A stretch of 64,000 bases of DNA from Pseudomonadota bacterium (GCA_020160755.1 JAIUPN010000011.1:1-64000), one strand, 5' to 3'. Counted from the first letter of the stretch, positions 28,249 to 38,269 are shown. A program made the numbers and translations. The notes: generated by a model not told the origin, from the letters alone.

Positions 28249-29253
28249 ATGAGCAAAATTAACGATCTGATGGTCCGCGGAACCGAGCTTCTCGGCAGCG
28301 ACTATGCCATCCTGTGCGGTGCGATGAGCTGGGTCTCCGAACGCCATCTTGTCAGCGCGATCAGCAACGCGGGCGGGTTCGGCGTGATTGCGTGCGGGGC
28401 GATGACACCCGAACTTCTCGATGCCGAGATAGCCGCCACCAAAGCGCTCGCGACGCGCAATTTCGGCGTCAACCTGATCACGATGCACCCGCAATTGTTC
28501 GAGCTGATCGACGTGTGCGCGAAACATCGCGTCGGCCATGTCGTACTTGCCGGCGGCTTGCCCCCCAAGGGCAGCCTCGAGGCGATCAAGGCGTCGGGCG
28601 CCAGGGTCATCTGCTTCGCCCCGACCCTCGCGCTTGCGAAGAAGCTCGTACGATCAGGGGTCGATGCGCTGGTGATCGAGGGCATGGAAGCCGGCGGCCA
28701 TATCGGCCCCGTATCGACGAGTGTACTCGCGCAGGAAATCCTGCCGACGCTCGCCGACGAAGTCCCGGTGTTCGTCGCCGGCGGGATCGGCCGCGGCGAA
28801 GCGATCGCCGCCTATCTCGAAATGGGCGCGTCGGGCGTCCAGCTTGGCACGCGTTTCGTCTGCGCGACCGAGAGCATCGCGCACCCCAATTTCAAAAAGG
28901 CTTTCATGCGCGCCTCGGCGCGCGAAGCGGTCGCCAGCGTCCAGATCGACCCGCGCCTGCCGGTCATTCCGGTCCGCGCACTCAAGAATGCGGGGACCGA
29001 GGCCTTCACCGCCAAGCAGCGCGAAGTCGCGAACAAGCTCGACAAGGGCGAGGTCGACATGATGGAAGCCCAGCTTGAAATCGAGCATTACTGGGCAGGC
29101 GCGCTGCGCCGCGCGGTGATCGACGGCGATGTCGAAAATGGTTCGTTAATGGCAGGGCAATCTGTCGGTATGGTATCCGAAGAAGAGAGTGCGGCTGCAA
29201 TCGTCGCATCTCTGGTGCAACAGGCCGAAGCGGCGTTGCACGCTCGGGGTTGA
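28249..29253 (+). CDS. Nitronate monooxygenase-like flavoprotein
   Basis: A 334-residue TIM-barrel flavin enzyme of the nitronate monooxygenase / 2-nitropropane dioxygenase / FabK superfamily. FMN-binding features are visible: PILCGAMSWVS-like N-terminus, FGVNLITMHP, EGMEAGGHIGP and FVAGGIGRGEAIAAYLEMGASGVQLGTRF. It probably oxidises alkyl nitronates or a related substrate, or acts as an enoyl reductase; sequence alone does not decide. ATG 28249 has AAAGG upstream. Confidence 0.85.
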   Translation: MSKINDLMVRGTELLGSDYAILCGAMSWVSERHLVSAISNAGGFGVIACGAMTPELLDAEIAATKALATRNFGVNLITMHPQLFELIDVCAKHRVGHVVLAGGLPPKGSLEAIKASGARVICFAPTLALAKKLVRSGVDALVIEGMEAGGHIGPVSTSVLAQEILPTLADEVPVFVAGGIGRGEAIAAYLEMGASGVQLGTRFVCATESIAHPNFKKAFMRASAREAVASVQIDPRLPVIPVRALKNAGTEAFTAKQREVANKLDKGEVDMMEAQLEIEHYWAGALRRAVIDGDVENGSLMAGQSVGMVSEEESAAAIVASLVQQAEAALHARG

Positions 29254-29285
29254 TCCCGCATATTTGTGCGGATGGGGAGTGGGTC

Positions 29286-30029
29286 ATGAATTTGTCGCGT
29301 AAAATTATCGTAGCCGGCCTGCTGGCGAGCGTCGCCGCCTGTGCGCCCAAGCCGGTCGCACCTCCCCCGCCGCCGCCGCCGCCTCCCGTCGCGATCGTCA
29401 TCCCGCCGCGGCCGATGCCGCCGGGCAATGCGTCGCTGACGCAAATTCTGCCGGGACGCGCGATCGACGGCCACTTCGTCACCGCGAACAGCGATGTCAC
29501 CGGCGACCGCGCCTTCTGGCAGCTCAAGATCGGGCTCAACGTCGCGGCGATCGGCTGTCGCGGACTGGAAGAAACAACGCTCGTTTCGGCGTACAACAAT
29601 ATCATCAAAACCCATGGCAAGGTGATCAAGTCGACCGAAAAATCGGTGATCACGCAGCTCGGCAAGGAAAACAGGAACAACGGCATCGCGCCGCGCGATC
29701 GCCTGTCGACGCAGCTGTTCAACTATTTTGCCCAGCCGCCGGCACAGCGCGCTTTCTGCTCGCGCGCCAACGAGATCGCGCAGCTCGTCTCCTCGACGCC
29801 GACCGCGCAGCTCGTCGAACAGGCACCCGGACATCTCGCCCGCCTCGATCAGCCGTTCCACGATTTCTACGAAGCCTATGCCAAATACCAGGTCGACGCT
29901 GTCGCGTGGGACGCCAAATATGCGCCGCGCCCGGCACCTGCGCCCGCCTTTGGCACGCCGGCACCGGCTTCGCCGGTCGGTCCGACCGCCGCATCGACGG
30001 TCTCGACCACCCCGGCCGGGAACCACTGA
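29286..30029 (+). CDS. Proline-rich lipoprotein of unknown function
   Basis: A 247-residue protein with a lipobox (SVAAC, Cys ~20) so probably membrane-anchored. A nine-proline run follows directly after the Cys and may act as a rigid spacer. The central domain (~55-200) has two cysteines (GCRGLEE and FCSRANE) that could form a disulfide. The C-terminus is Ala/Pro/Thr-rich. No known family is recognised. It lies 88 bp upstream of ptsP in the same direction. Confidence 0.75.
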   Translation: MNLSRKIIVAGLLASVAACAPKPVAPPPPPPPPPVAIVIPPRPMPPGNASLTQILPGRAIDGHFVTANSDVTGDRAFWQLKIGLNVAAIGCRGLEETTLVSAYNNIIKTHGKVIKSTEKSVITQLGKENRNNGIAPRDRLSTQLFNYFAQPPAQRAFCSRANEIAQLVSSTPTAQLVEQAPGHLARLDQPFHDFYEAYAKYQVDAVAWDAKYAPRPAPAPAFGTPAPASPVGPTAASTVSTTPAGNH

Positions 30030-30117
30030 CGCGCACGCGACGGCGGTGCAAGAATAGAACCGACAATCGTTCGCGGGGTATTGGCGCTCGCCGCATCCTT
30101 CTGTTAGCAGGATTGCG

Positions 30118-32415
30118 ATGACCAACGCCCCGCCCCCGCCCTCCTCGGCCGCCCAGTCGGCGCGCACCATCCTGACGCGGCTTCACGAGGTCATGGCATC
30201 GCGGTCGAACGCGCAGGGCAAGCTGAACCAGGTCGTCGGCATCATCGGCGAATGCCTCGATAGCGAGGTCTGTTCGATCTATCTGCTGCGCGACGGCGCG
30301 CTCGAACTTTATGCGACGCGCGGGCTGAAGCAGGAGGCGGTGCACGTCACGCGCCTCGGCCTCGGCGAAGGGCTGGTCGGCATGATTGCGGACCAGATCG
30401 AGACGCTGAACCTCGACGAAGCCGCGGCGCACCCCGACTTTTCCTATCGCCCCGAAACGGGCGAAGAATTGTTCCACAGCTTTGCCGGGGTTCCGATCAT
30501 CCGGCGCGAGCGGGCGGTCGGCGTGCTGTGCGTCCAGCATAGCGATCCGCGTCGCTATGACGATATCGAGATCGAGACGCTGCAGACCGTCGCGATGGTG
30601 CTGTCCGAACTGATCGCCAACGCCGACCTCGTCGACACCGCCGCGCGCACCGACGCAGCCGCAGCCGACCAGTCGGCACAGCGGCTGAACGGACAGAAGC
30701 TGGTCGACGGCATGGGCGCCGGGGTCGCGGTGTTCCACCAGCCGCGCATCACGATCGAGCATACCGTCGCCGACGACACCGAGGCCGAGCGTCACAGGGT
30801 GTATGCGGCCTTCGACAAGATGCGCGAGCAGATCGATCGCATGGCGAGTTCGGCCGACTTCGGCGTCGGGGGCGAGCATGAGGAGGTCATCGAGACCTAC
30901 AAGATGTTCGCCTATGACGAGGGCTGGTCGCGGCGGATCAACGAAGCGATCGACAGCGGCCTGACCGCCGAAGCAGCGATCGAACGCGTCCAGCAGCGCA
31001 CGCGGATGCGGATGCGCCAGATCGACGACCCGCTGCTCCGCGATCGTATGCACGACCTCGAGGATCTGTCGAACCGGCTGATCCGCATCGTGTCGGGCCA
31101 GATGGGCACCGCGGCCCAAATGGGTCTCCGGCAGGATTCGATCCTGATCGCGCGCAATCTCGGCCCCGCCGAGCTGCTCGAATATGACCGCCGCCGCCTG
31201 AAGGGAGTCGTACTCGAAGAGGGATCGCTCACCGCGCATGTGATCATCGTCGCGCGCGCCATGGGCGTGCCGGTGGTCGGCCGCGTCAACGATGTGCGCG
31301 CGTCGATCCGCGAAGGCGATCTGCTGCTTCTCGATGCGACCGCGGGCCAGTTGCACGTCCGCCCGACGCAGGCGGTGCAGGATGCCTTCGACGCCAAGCT
31401 GGAGATTTCGCAGAAGCGCCGCGCCAACCTCGCCTCGCTGCGCGATCTGCCCGCAGTGACCAAAGACGGCGTGCCGATCGAGCTGATGATCAACGCGGGC
31501 CTCCGCGAAGATGTCGCCGCACTCGACCTGACGGGTGCGCGCGGCATCGGGCTGTTCCGCACCGAATTCCAGTTCCTCGTATCGGCGACGCTGCCGTCGC
31601 GCGATCGCCAGCAGCGGCTGTATCGCGATGTGCTCGACGCGGCGGGCGACCGGCCGGTGATCTTCCGCACCGTCGATATCGGCGGCGACAAGGCGCTGCC
31701 CTATATGAATGTCGAGGGTAGCGCGCAGGAAGAAAATCCCGCGATGGGCTGGCGCGCGCTCCGCCTCGCGCTCGAACGCGAAGGGTTGCTGAAGGTCCAG
31801 GCGCGCGCGCTGATGGAGGCGGCCGCGGGGCGGACACTCAACGTCATGTTCCCGATGGTCTCCGAACCCTGGGAATATGAAGCGGCGCGCAATCTGTTCG
31901 TCGGCCAGCGCGCCTGGCTCGCGAGCCACAACAAGAAACTGCCGGTCGCGATCCGCTACGGCGCGATGCTCGAGGTGCCGGGACTCGTCGAAACGCTCGA
32001 CCTGATGCTGCCGCACCTCGACTTCCTGTCGATCGGGACCAACGACCTCACCCAGTTCCTGTTCGCCGCCGACCGCGCGCACCCGCGCCTCGCCGAACGC
32101 TACGACTGGCTGTCGCCGACGGTCATGCGCTATCTGGCGCGCGTCGTGCGGATCGTCTCCGGATCGAAGGTCGCGCTGGGCGTCTGCGGCGAGATGGGCG
32201 GACGCCCGCTGGAGGCGATGGCCCTGCTCGGCGTCGGCATCGAACGCCTGTCGATCACCCCCGCCGGCGTCGGCCCCGTCAAGGCGATGATCCGGTCGCT
32301 CGACCTCGGCGCGCTGCGCGCCGACATGCCTGCGATCCTGGCCCAGCCGTCGTCCGACCCGCGCGGCCAGTACCGGACATGGGCGGAACAGCATCAGGTC
32401 GATCTGGGCGACTGA
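30118..32415 (+). CDS. ptsP: PEP-protein phosphotransferase PtsP (EI-Ntr)
   Basis: A 765-residue enzyme I of the nitrogen PTS. It has an N-terminal GAF sensor (~18-165) that in homologues binds glutamine, then the EI domains. The phosphorylated histidine is H374 in SLTAHVIIVARAMG. The PEP-binding barrel carries ARGIGLFRTEF, FRTVDIGGDK, FLSIGTNDLTQF and the GVCGEMGG catalytic cysteine. It phosphorylates NPr, linking carbon and nitrogen status to transport and regulation. It often neighbours lysC in alphaproteobacteria, but here the two are 9 kb apart. Confidence 0.96.
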   Translation: MTNAPPPPSSAAQSARTILTRLHEVMASRSNAQGKLNQVVGIIGECLDSEVCSIYLLRDGALELYATRGLKQEAVHVTRLGLGEGLVGMIADQIETLNLDEAAAHPDFSYRPETGEELFHSFAGVPIIRRERAVGVLCVQHSDPRRYDDIEIETLQTVAMVLSELIANADLVDTAARTDAAAADQSAQRLNGQKLVDGMGAGVAVFHQPRITIEHTVADDTEAERHRVYAAFDKMREQIDRMASSADFGVGGEHEEVIETYKMFAYDEGWSRRINEAIDSGLTAEAAIERVQQRTRMRMRQIDDPLLRDRMHDLEDLSNRLIRIVSGQMGTAAQMGLRQDSILIARNLGPAELLEYDRRRLKGVVLEEGSLTAHVIIVARAMGVPVVGRVNDVRASIREGDLLLLDATAGQLHVRPTQAVQDAFDAKLEISQKRRANLASLRDLPAVTKDGVPIELMINAGLREDVAALDLTGARGIGLFRTEFQFLVSATLPSRDRQQRLYRDVLDAAGDRPVIFRTVDIGGDKALPYMNVEGSAQEENPAMGWRALRLALEREGLLKVQARALMEAAAGRTLNVMFPMVSEPWEYEAARNLFVGQRAWLASHNKKLPVAIRYGAMLEVPGLVETLDLMLPHLDFLSIGTNDLTQFLFAADRAHPRLAERYDWLSPTVMRYLARVVRIVSGSKVALGVCGEMGGRPLEAMALLGVGIERLSITPAGVGPVKAMIRSLDLGALRADMPAILAQPSSDPRGQYRTWAEQHQVDLGD

Positions 32416-32534
32416 CAGCTGAAACCTCATGCCCGGTTTCGCAACCTCCGACGCCCGGGCCTAAGCAGTTGTTAACTAGTTTCGCATAGCTTCCCGAAAG
32501 AAATTGGTGGGGTTTCGTGGGGGTTTCCTGATTT

Positions 32535-33572
32535 ATGTATATGCGCGCAGGCCAGTTCGAAACTGCGGCCCCGTTGCCGCATGAAGACACGCCCATAAAA
32601 ATTGCGGTCCTTCTGCCTTGCTATAACGAAGACCTCGTGATCGAGACCGTGATCGGACGCTTCCGGTCCATGCTTCCCGACGCCGAAATCTATGTCTACG
32701 ACAATAATAGCAGGGACAATTCGGCCGAGGTCGCGCGCAGCGCCGGCGCAATTGTTCGCACCGAAGCGCGCCAGGGCAAGGGCTTTGTCGTGCGCCGCAT
32801 GTTCGCCGATATCGACGCCGACATCTATATCATGTGCGATGCCGACGAGACTTACGACGCCGACGCAGCGCCCGAGTTGATCAAACGGCTCGTCGATGAC
32901 GGCCTCGACATGGTCGTAGGGACGCGGACTGACATCAGCGGCACCGCCTATCGTCCCGCGCACCGGTTCGGCAACTGGATGCTGACGTCGCTGGTACGGG
33001 CCATGTTCGGCGACGGATTCAGCGATATGCTCAGCGGATACCGCGTCTTCTCTCGGCGGTTCGTGAAATCCTTTCCTCCGATGTCGCAGGGTTTCGAGAT
33101 CGAAACCGAATTGACGATCCATGCGCTGCAGCTCGGAATGCCGACGGGCGAAATGTCCACACGCTTTAACGACCGCGTCGAGGGATCGGAAAGCAAGCTG
33201 AAAACCGTATCTGACGGCTTTCGCATATTGTGGACGATCACCACCCTCCTCAAGCAGGAGCGGCCCTTTTTCCTGTTCGGCATATCGGCGCTGGCGCTCT
33301 TCTGCCTCTCGTTGCTATTCGGTTATCCGGTGGTTGCCGAATATCTTCGCAGCGGCACTGTCCCGCGGCTACCGACGGCGATCCTGGCGACCGGGACGAT
33401 GATCGTCGCCGTGCTCAGCCTGTTCAGCGGCCTGATCCTCGACACGGTGACGCGCGGTCGAAAGGAGGCGAAGCTGCTCCGCTATCTCGACGTCCCCGGA
33501 GTATATTCCCGCCTCGCGACGCGCGGCGGCGGACAATCGACAAACACCGTCCGGAACGAGATAATCCGGTGA
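32535..33572 (+). CDS. Glycosyltransferase family 2 with C-terminal membrane segments
   Basis: A 345-residue GT-A-fold transferase. VLLPCYNE (~25) and the metal-binding MCDADETYDAD (~100) define GT2. The segment SDMLSGYRVFSRRFVKSFP is typical of enzymes close to dolichol-phosphate mannosyltransferases. Two transmembrane helices (~245-305) anchor it to the inner membrane. It probably transfers a sugar to a lipid carrier. It begins a tightly packed cassette; its TGA overlaps the next gene's GTG by three bases. Confidence 0.88.
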   Translation: MYMRAGQFETAAPLPHEDTPIKIAVLLPCYNEDLVIETVIGRFRSMLPDAEIYVYDNNSRDNSAEVARSAGAIVRTEARQGKGFVVRRMFADIDADIYIMCDADETYDADAAPELIKRLVDDGLDMVVGTRTDISGTAYRPAHRFGNWMLTSLVRAMFGDGFSDMLSGYRVFSRRFVKSFPPMSQGFEIETELTIHALQLGMPTGEMSTRFNDRVEGSESKLKTVSDGFRILWTITTLLKQERPFFLFGISALALFCLSLLFGYPVVAEYLRSGTVPRLPTAILATGTMIVAVLSLFSGLILDTVTRGRKEAKLLRYLDVPGVYSRLATRGGGQSTNTVRNEIIR

Positions 33573-34255
33573 GGGAAAGTCGCAGCAAACCCCGAATCTG
33601 GGACACTGACTGGCTGGTACTGCGCCCGCTTTCGCAGCTGATCTGCGAGAAAATCAGCACCCAAAGCCCTCCCGATGCCCGGTTGATCGACCTAGGTTGC
33701 GGCGACATGCCCTACAAGGCCGTACTTGAACGACAGGGTATCCACTATGTCGGTGCGGATATCGACGATGGCGGCGATGTGCGGATCGGCCCCGACGGTC
33801 GCGTACCGCTCGACGCGCGCTCGTTCGACGCGGTGCTGTCGGTACAGGTTCTGGAACATGTGCGCGATCTCCACGCCTACTTTGCCGAAATCCGCCGCCT
33901 GCTCCGCGAGGATGGCACCCTGTATCTGTCGACCCACGGCAGCTGGCTCTATCACCCGCATCCCGAAGATCACCGCCGCTGGACGGGCCCCGGGCTCGTC
34001 GCCGAACTCGACGCACACGGTTTCACGGTCGAGGAGAATGTCGCGCTGGTCGGCCCGCTCGCAACGACGACGCTCATTCGCATGACGGGCTTCGCCTTCT
34101 TCCTGCGCAAGCTTCCGCTGCTCGGCGCCGCGTTCGCCAATGCACTCACGGTCTTCATGAACCTGCGCGCGCTGATCGAGGACAAATTGACCCCGGCCGG
34201 CATTCGCCAGAACGATGCCTGCGTCTATTTCGTCCGGGCGCGGTGCAAGGCGTGA
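33569..34255 (+). CDS. Class I SAM-dependent methyltransferase
   Basis: A 228-residue protein. The SAM motif is LIDLGCGDMPYKAV (~45) followed by the acidic VGADID, and the post-motif LSVQVLEHVRDLHAYF is typical of Methyltransf_11/25. A C-terminal hydrophobic patch may contact the membrane. The GTG start overlaps the glycosyltransferase stop (GTGA), pointing to translational coupling. It likely methylates a sugar or lipid intermediate of the same pathway; this is an inference. Confidence 0.85.
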   Translation: MRESRSKPRIWDTDWLVLRPLSQLICEKISTQSPPDARLIDLGCGDMPYKAVLERQGIHYVGADIDDGGDVRIGPDGRVPLDARSFDAVLSVQVLEHVRDLHAYFAEIRRLLREDGTLYLSTHGSWLYHPHPEDHRRWTGPGLVAELDAHGFTVEENVALVGPLATTTLIRMTGFAFFLRKLPLLGAAFANALTVFMNLRALIEDKLTPAGIRQNDACVYFVRARCKA

Positions 34256-34635
34256 TCGCACGACCAGCCCTGGCTTATGGCGCGGTGTCGGCGATCTGCC
34301 TCGCGCTCCACAATGCCGTGATGATCGGCGGCGACTGGCTCGGCTGGCCCTATCTGGGCTCGATCCTCGTCTCCTTCAGCCTGTCCGCGGTGACCGGATA
34401 TGTGTTGCACAGCCTCGCGACTTTTGGCGAACCCGTCACGCTCTACCGCTTCATACGCTATGCCGCCGCTATGACGGCGAACATCCCGCTCGTTTTCATC
34501 GCGATCTGGATATGGCACGATCTGGCAGGCCTCCCGATGATCTGGGCCTCGCCGATTGCGACCATATGCATGATCACTGTCAATTTCCTGCTCAGCCGCT
34601 GGGCAATCCGCCCACAATCAACCCGGATGATCTGA
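34252..34635 (+). CDS. GtrA-like four-helix membrane protein
   Basis: A 127-residue protein with four predicted transmembrane helices, the size and layout of the GtrA family. Members of that family are thought to move lipid-linked sugars across the inner membrane or to help bactoprenol glycosylation. A GTG at 34252 overlaps the previous stop (GTGA); another GTG at 34243 is possible. Its place between sugar-transfer and methyltransferase genes supports the flippase-like idea. Confidence 0.75.
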   Translation: MIARPALAYGAVSAICLALHNAVMIGGDWLGWPYLGSILVSFSLSAVTGYVLHSLATFGEPVTLYRFIRYAAAMTANIPLVFIAIWIWHDLAGLPMIWASPIATICMITVNFLLSRWAIRPQSTRMI

Positions 34636-34636
34636 T

Positions 34637-35299
34637 ATGGCCACCGCACCCACGACCATCGACCCGCGCAAATTACAGGCCATCCTGGCCGAACACCTTC
34701 CGGTATTCGCGGTGAAAGCGCCGTATTATCAGGTCCAGATGCTCGACAGCCTGCTGGAAATCTGGGGCGGCCGCCCGCAAAAGCTGCTCGACGTGGGCGG
34801 CGGCACCGGAGTGATCGCGCAGGCCATCGCCGATCTTTTCCCCGTCACGTCGGTCGAGGCGATCGATCTGGTCAATCGCTTCTGCCCGACGCTGAAGGTG
34901 CCGACGCGCCAGTATGACGGCCGCACCATCCCCTGTGCCGATGGCACCTATGATGCCGCGACGCTCAATAATGTCATCCACCATGTGCCGCCGGGTGCGC
35001 GCGCCGATCTGATGCGCGAAATCCGGCGTGCGGTGACCGGTCCGGTATATATCAAGGACCATCTGACCACGGGCTTTGTCGATAACATGCGCCTGACCGC
35101 GCTCGACGCGTGGGGCAACATTCCCTTCGGTGGCATGGTCAGGGCCGATTATCTCTCGCGCGCTGAATGGGACGAATTGGCGCATGCGGGCGGGTATCGG
35201 ATCGGCGCCGTTGCCGGCGCGAGGGCGTATCGCGTTGGTCTGGCCGGCCTTGCCTTCCCGAACCGGCTCGAAACGACGATGCGTTTCGACCCTGTCTGA
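34637..35299 (+). CDS. Class I SAM-dependent methyltransferase
   Basis: A 220-residue methyltransferase: KLLDVGGGTGVIAQAIADLFP (SAM loop, ~50), VEAIDLV, and NNVIHHVPPGARADLMREI are standard motifs. The tail is basic and not membrane-spanning. The start is one base after the GtrA-like stop. The target is unknown, but the gene belongs to the same co-directional cassette as the GT2 and GT4 genes, so a glycan or glycolipid substrate is likely. Confidence 0.85.
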   Translation: MATAPTTIDPRKLQAILAEHLPVFAVKAPYYQVQMLDSLLEIWGGRPQKLLDVGGGTGVIAQAIADLFPVTSVEAIDLVNRFCPTLKVPTRQYDGRTIPCADGTYDAATLNNVIHHVPPGARADLMREIRRAVTGPVYIKDHLTTGFVDNMRLTALDAWGNIPFGGMVRADYLSRAEWDELAHAGGYRIGAVAGARAYRVGLAGLAFPNRLETTMRFDPV

Positions 35300-35322
35300 C
35301 AGCAACGCGAAAGGCCGGCCCC

Positions 35323-36435
35323 GTGCGCGTCCTGTCGATCAGTAATTTCTATGATACGCACGGCGGCGGACTGGAACGCGTCGCCGCGCACCTGAACCGT
35401 GAATTCGTCACCGCGGGACATGATGCGACTTGGGCCGCAAGCGACGCGGATGGACTGCCCGAAAGCCCGGCGCAGCTCGTCGGCCTGCGCTGTGCCAACC
35501 CGACCGAGAGGCTGACCGGCCTGCCGATGCCGATCCCCGGACCGCGCTCGATCATGCGGTTGCGGCGCGCGATCCGCGATGCCGATGCAGTCGTGATCCA
35601 TGACGCGCTCTACCTGACGTCGATCCTCGCGATGATATTCGCCAAAACCGCCGGAAAGCCGACAGTTCTGGTTCAACACATCGGCGCAATACCATTTGCC
35701 AGCCCGCCGATGAACGCCGTGATGCATCTCGCCAATCGGGTCGTGACGCGGCCGATGATGGCGGCCGCCTACCGGCTCGCCTTCATCAGTGCGACGGTAC
35801 GCGACGACCTGCTCGGCACGCCGCCGCGGCAACCATCGCTGCTTGTGTTCAATGGCGTCGACCAGTCGGTCTTCAATGCGCGGCCGCGATCTTCGCGCGA
35901 CGAAACGCGCGCGCGGTGGAGCCTGCCGGTCGACGCACCGCTGGCGGTGTTCGTCGGCCGCTTCGTCGAGAAGAAGGGCCTGCGCATCCTCCGGCTCCTC
36001 GCGGCGCAGCGCCCCGAGGTGCATTTCGCCCTCCTCGGCCAAGGCACGATAGACCCCCGCGAATGGGGCTTGGAGAACGTGCATGTCCTTGGCCAGCAAC
36101 CGCAGGAGTCGATCGCCGATCTCTATCGCGCCGCCGATATGCTTTTGTTGCCGAGCGTCGGCGAAGGCTATCCCCTCGTCGTGCAGGAAGCGATGGCTTG
36201 CGGGCTGCCCGTGATTTGCGGCGACGGCAGCGCCAGGGCCGACCCGGCGGCAAGCCGGTGGCTGGCCGGCGTCGATATCGATCTCGCCGACGCGCAAGGT
36301 TCGGCGATGCGATGCGCCGCCGCCGTCGACGTGCTCGCTGCTTCGCCGGTCGATACGGCCGCGATGGCTGAGTATGCCGCCGGGAATTACGATTGGCGCC
36401 GGATGGCGGCCGCCCTGCTCGACGGCCTGCGCTGA
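35323..36435 (+). CDS. Glycosyltransferase family 4
   Basis: A 370-residue GT-B enzyme. The N-terminal GGGLERVAAHLNREF donor/acceptor region and the C-terminal EX7E-type motif (GEGYPLVVQEAMACGLPVICG) identify GT4. GTG 35323 is chosen because homology begins at VRVLSISNFYDTHGGG and AAAGG is 8 bp upstream. It probably adds a sugar to the product of the upstream cassette. Its stop abuts the convergent membrane-protein gene with no gap. Confidence 0.88.
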   Translation: MRVLSISNFYDTHGGGLERVAAHLNREFVTAGHDATWAASDADGLPESPAQLVGLRCANPTERLTGLPMPIPGPRSIMRLRRAIRDADAVVIHDALYLTSILAMIFAKTAGKPTVLVQHIGAIPFASPPMNAVMHLANRVVTRPMMAAAYRLAFISATVRDDLLGTPPRQPSLLVFNGVDQSVFNARPRSSRDETRARWSLPVDAPLAVFVGRFVEKKGLRILRLLAAQRPEVHFALLGQGTIDPREWGLENVHVLGQQPQESIADLYRAADMLLLPSVGEGYPLVVQEAMACGLPVICGDGSARADPAASRWLAGVDIDLADAQGSAMRCAAAVDVLAASPVDTAAMAEYAAGNYDWRRMAAALLDGLR

Positions 36436-38145
36436 TCACTCGATAATCGTCGTCCGGCATCCAGACTGGCGCAATCGAGCGGCGGCCGCCTGATTGGCCC
36501 GATCTGTTTTTCTGCTCTCCGCGTCCGGATCGCCACCATAATAGGCGCGGATCGGCCGGAGAGGCCCATTGCCCACAAAGGCGACCAGCGGCGCCGGCTG
36601 CGCTGCGCAAAGCGCCCACGCGAGTTCGCCGTCGATCCCGCCCCGAACCAGGCGTATCGGCCGCTGGTCGAGCCGCGGCGGATTGATGACCAGATCGACG
36701 ACAAAGGGCGCATCGGTTTCGCCCACCACCGCATAGTCGGCCGTGCTAGCCGCGATGCGTTCCGACGCACGCGCAAAGGGAGCGTAGAAGGAATGCGCCA
36801 TCCACGCCTGCAAAGGCAAGATGATGGCGAGCCCCGCCGCGGTGGTGCGCAGCAACAGGCTGCGCCAACGCGCTTGTGCTTCGCCCAGCGCCATCCATCC
36901 ATAGACCGCGATCAGGATGAAGTTTCCGATCAGGCCGTGCAGGTAGCGATAACCGAACCCGTGCCCCTGATAGGGCAGGATGACGAGCATGACGGCCACC
37001 GTCAGCAGGATACCCGCCGCCAACGCGCCCGCCAGCCGGTCCTTGCGCGTGATCGCGATCCCCAGCGGCAGCAGCGGCAGGAGCAGCAGGTGCTGCCACG
37101 CGAAAAAACGAAGGATGTTCGCCACCATATTGGCGAGGCGCAGCCCGTCGCCCTGGGTAATGGTCAACACCAGCCGGCTGATATAGTCGACGCCGCCTCC
37201 TTTGGGCGCCAACGCGTCGGCCTCGACCAGCGACCACATCGCATTCGGCCACCATGCCCAGAAAGCGCCGATGGCGGCATATCCCAGAAAATAGAGCGCC
37301 GCTCGACGCCAATCGCGTTCCAGCACCAGCAGGAACAGGATCGGCGCGGCGAACATCGGGTGCATGATGGGCTGATGCAGCCCCACGGCAATAAAACCGA
37401 CGGCCAGTGCCGCCATGTCGGTCCACGCCGTTCGGCGCAGGAAGAGCCAGAGCCAGCACAGGTTAAGGGCGAGATGCGCCGGCATGGCATAGGCCGTCAT
37501 GCCGTTGACGAGGACCTGCCCGGATCCCAGATAGAGCAGAAGGGCCACGACCGCGGCTTCGCGATCGGCTGGCCATATGCGCCGCGCGCATCCCCACAGC
37601 GCGACCGCCCCCAGCAACAGCATTGCAGGCCCGGTCAGCGCCGCGTCGCCGATCAGGCCGAACAAGCTACGCAGCGCAGCGTTCAACGGCAGGTACGCCG
37701 ATATCCACGCCGCCGTCCGGCCGGTGGGATACATGAACATCGTGTTGAGCGCTTCGGAATGGTCGCGCCAAACCCCGGTCAGCGGTGCCACGAGAGACCC
37801 ATGCGCGAAGACCTGCGCATCGAACGTCGCCATCTGTTCGTCGCGGCTCATGTCATAACCCGACAGGATGAGATAATGGCCCGCAAAGGCCATGACGGCC
37901 ATGAGCGCGCCTGCTCCGCACGCCAATCGCCAATTGCCAGCGAGCGGTCGTGACCGGGCCGGAAGCCGCCAGAGGCACAGTGCAAGCAGGAGGACGCCGG
38001 CGAGCAGCAGCCAGCGATCCTGCCGGTGGAGGAAAAAGAGCGTCAGATTGGCATCCGCGCCTTGCAACGCTGCGATCGCGAAGGCCATGATCGCAAAAAT
38101 GGCCGGTCGCTGCACCGTCAGGCCGAGAAGCTCGTTTCTTGTCAT
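36436..38145 (-). CDS. Polytopic membrane protein, ArnT/PMT-like
   Basis: A 569-residue protein with roughly ten to twelve hydrophobic segments and a soluble C-terminal domain (~450-569). An acidic pair in the first periplasmic loop (GYDMSRDEQMATFDAQ) and the general layout resemble GT-C enzymes that use polyprenyl-phosphate sugars, but no defining motif is certain. ATG 38145 is preferred because AAAGG lies upstream; earlier starts are possible. It converges with the glycosylation cassette and probably uses its lipid-linked sugar, as an inference. Confidence 0.65.
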   Translation of the reverse strand: MTRNELLGLTVQRPAIFAIMAFAIAALQGADANLTLFFLHRQDRWLLLAGVLLLALCLWRLPARSRPLAGNWRLACGAGALMAVMAFAGHYLILSGYDMSRDEQMATFDAQVFAHGSLVAPLTGVWRDHSEALNTMFMYPTGRTAAWISAYLPLNAALRSLFGLIGDAALTGPAMLLLGAVALWGCARRIWPADREAAVVALLLYLGSGQVLVNGMTAYAMPAHLALNLCWLWLFLRRTAWTDMAALAVGFIAVGLHQPIMHPMFAAPILFLLVLERDWRRAALYFLGYAAIGAFWAWWPNAMWSLVEADALAPKGGGVDYISRLVLTITQGDGLRLANMVANILRFFAWQHLLLLPLLPLGIAITRKDRLAGALAAGILLTVAVMLVILPYQGHGFGYRYLHGLIGNFILIAVYGWMALGEAQARWRSLLLRTTAAGLAIILPLQAWMAHSFYAPFARASERIAASTADYAVVGETDAPFVVDLVINPPRLDQRPIRLVRGGIDGELAWALCAAQPAPLVAFVGNGPLRPIRAYYGGDPDAESRKTDRANQAAAARLRQSGCRTTIIE

Positions 38146-38269
38146 ATCCAGCCTTTGGCATATCATGGCTAATTCGGCGTTAACTCTGCGAAAAATCACC
38201 TCGCCAAAACTTTTGGCAGGCCGCTATGTTTATGTTATGTTCTTTTCTCAATTCCTCGAGGAGAGAGTC

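Noticed and set aside
29719..32430. A 903-residue frame on the minus strand
   Set aside because: It is antisense to ptsP and has only low-complexity charged residues.
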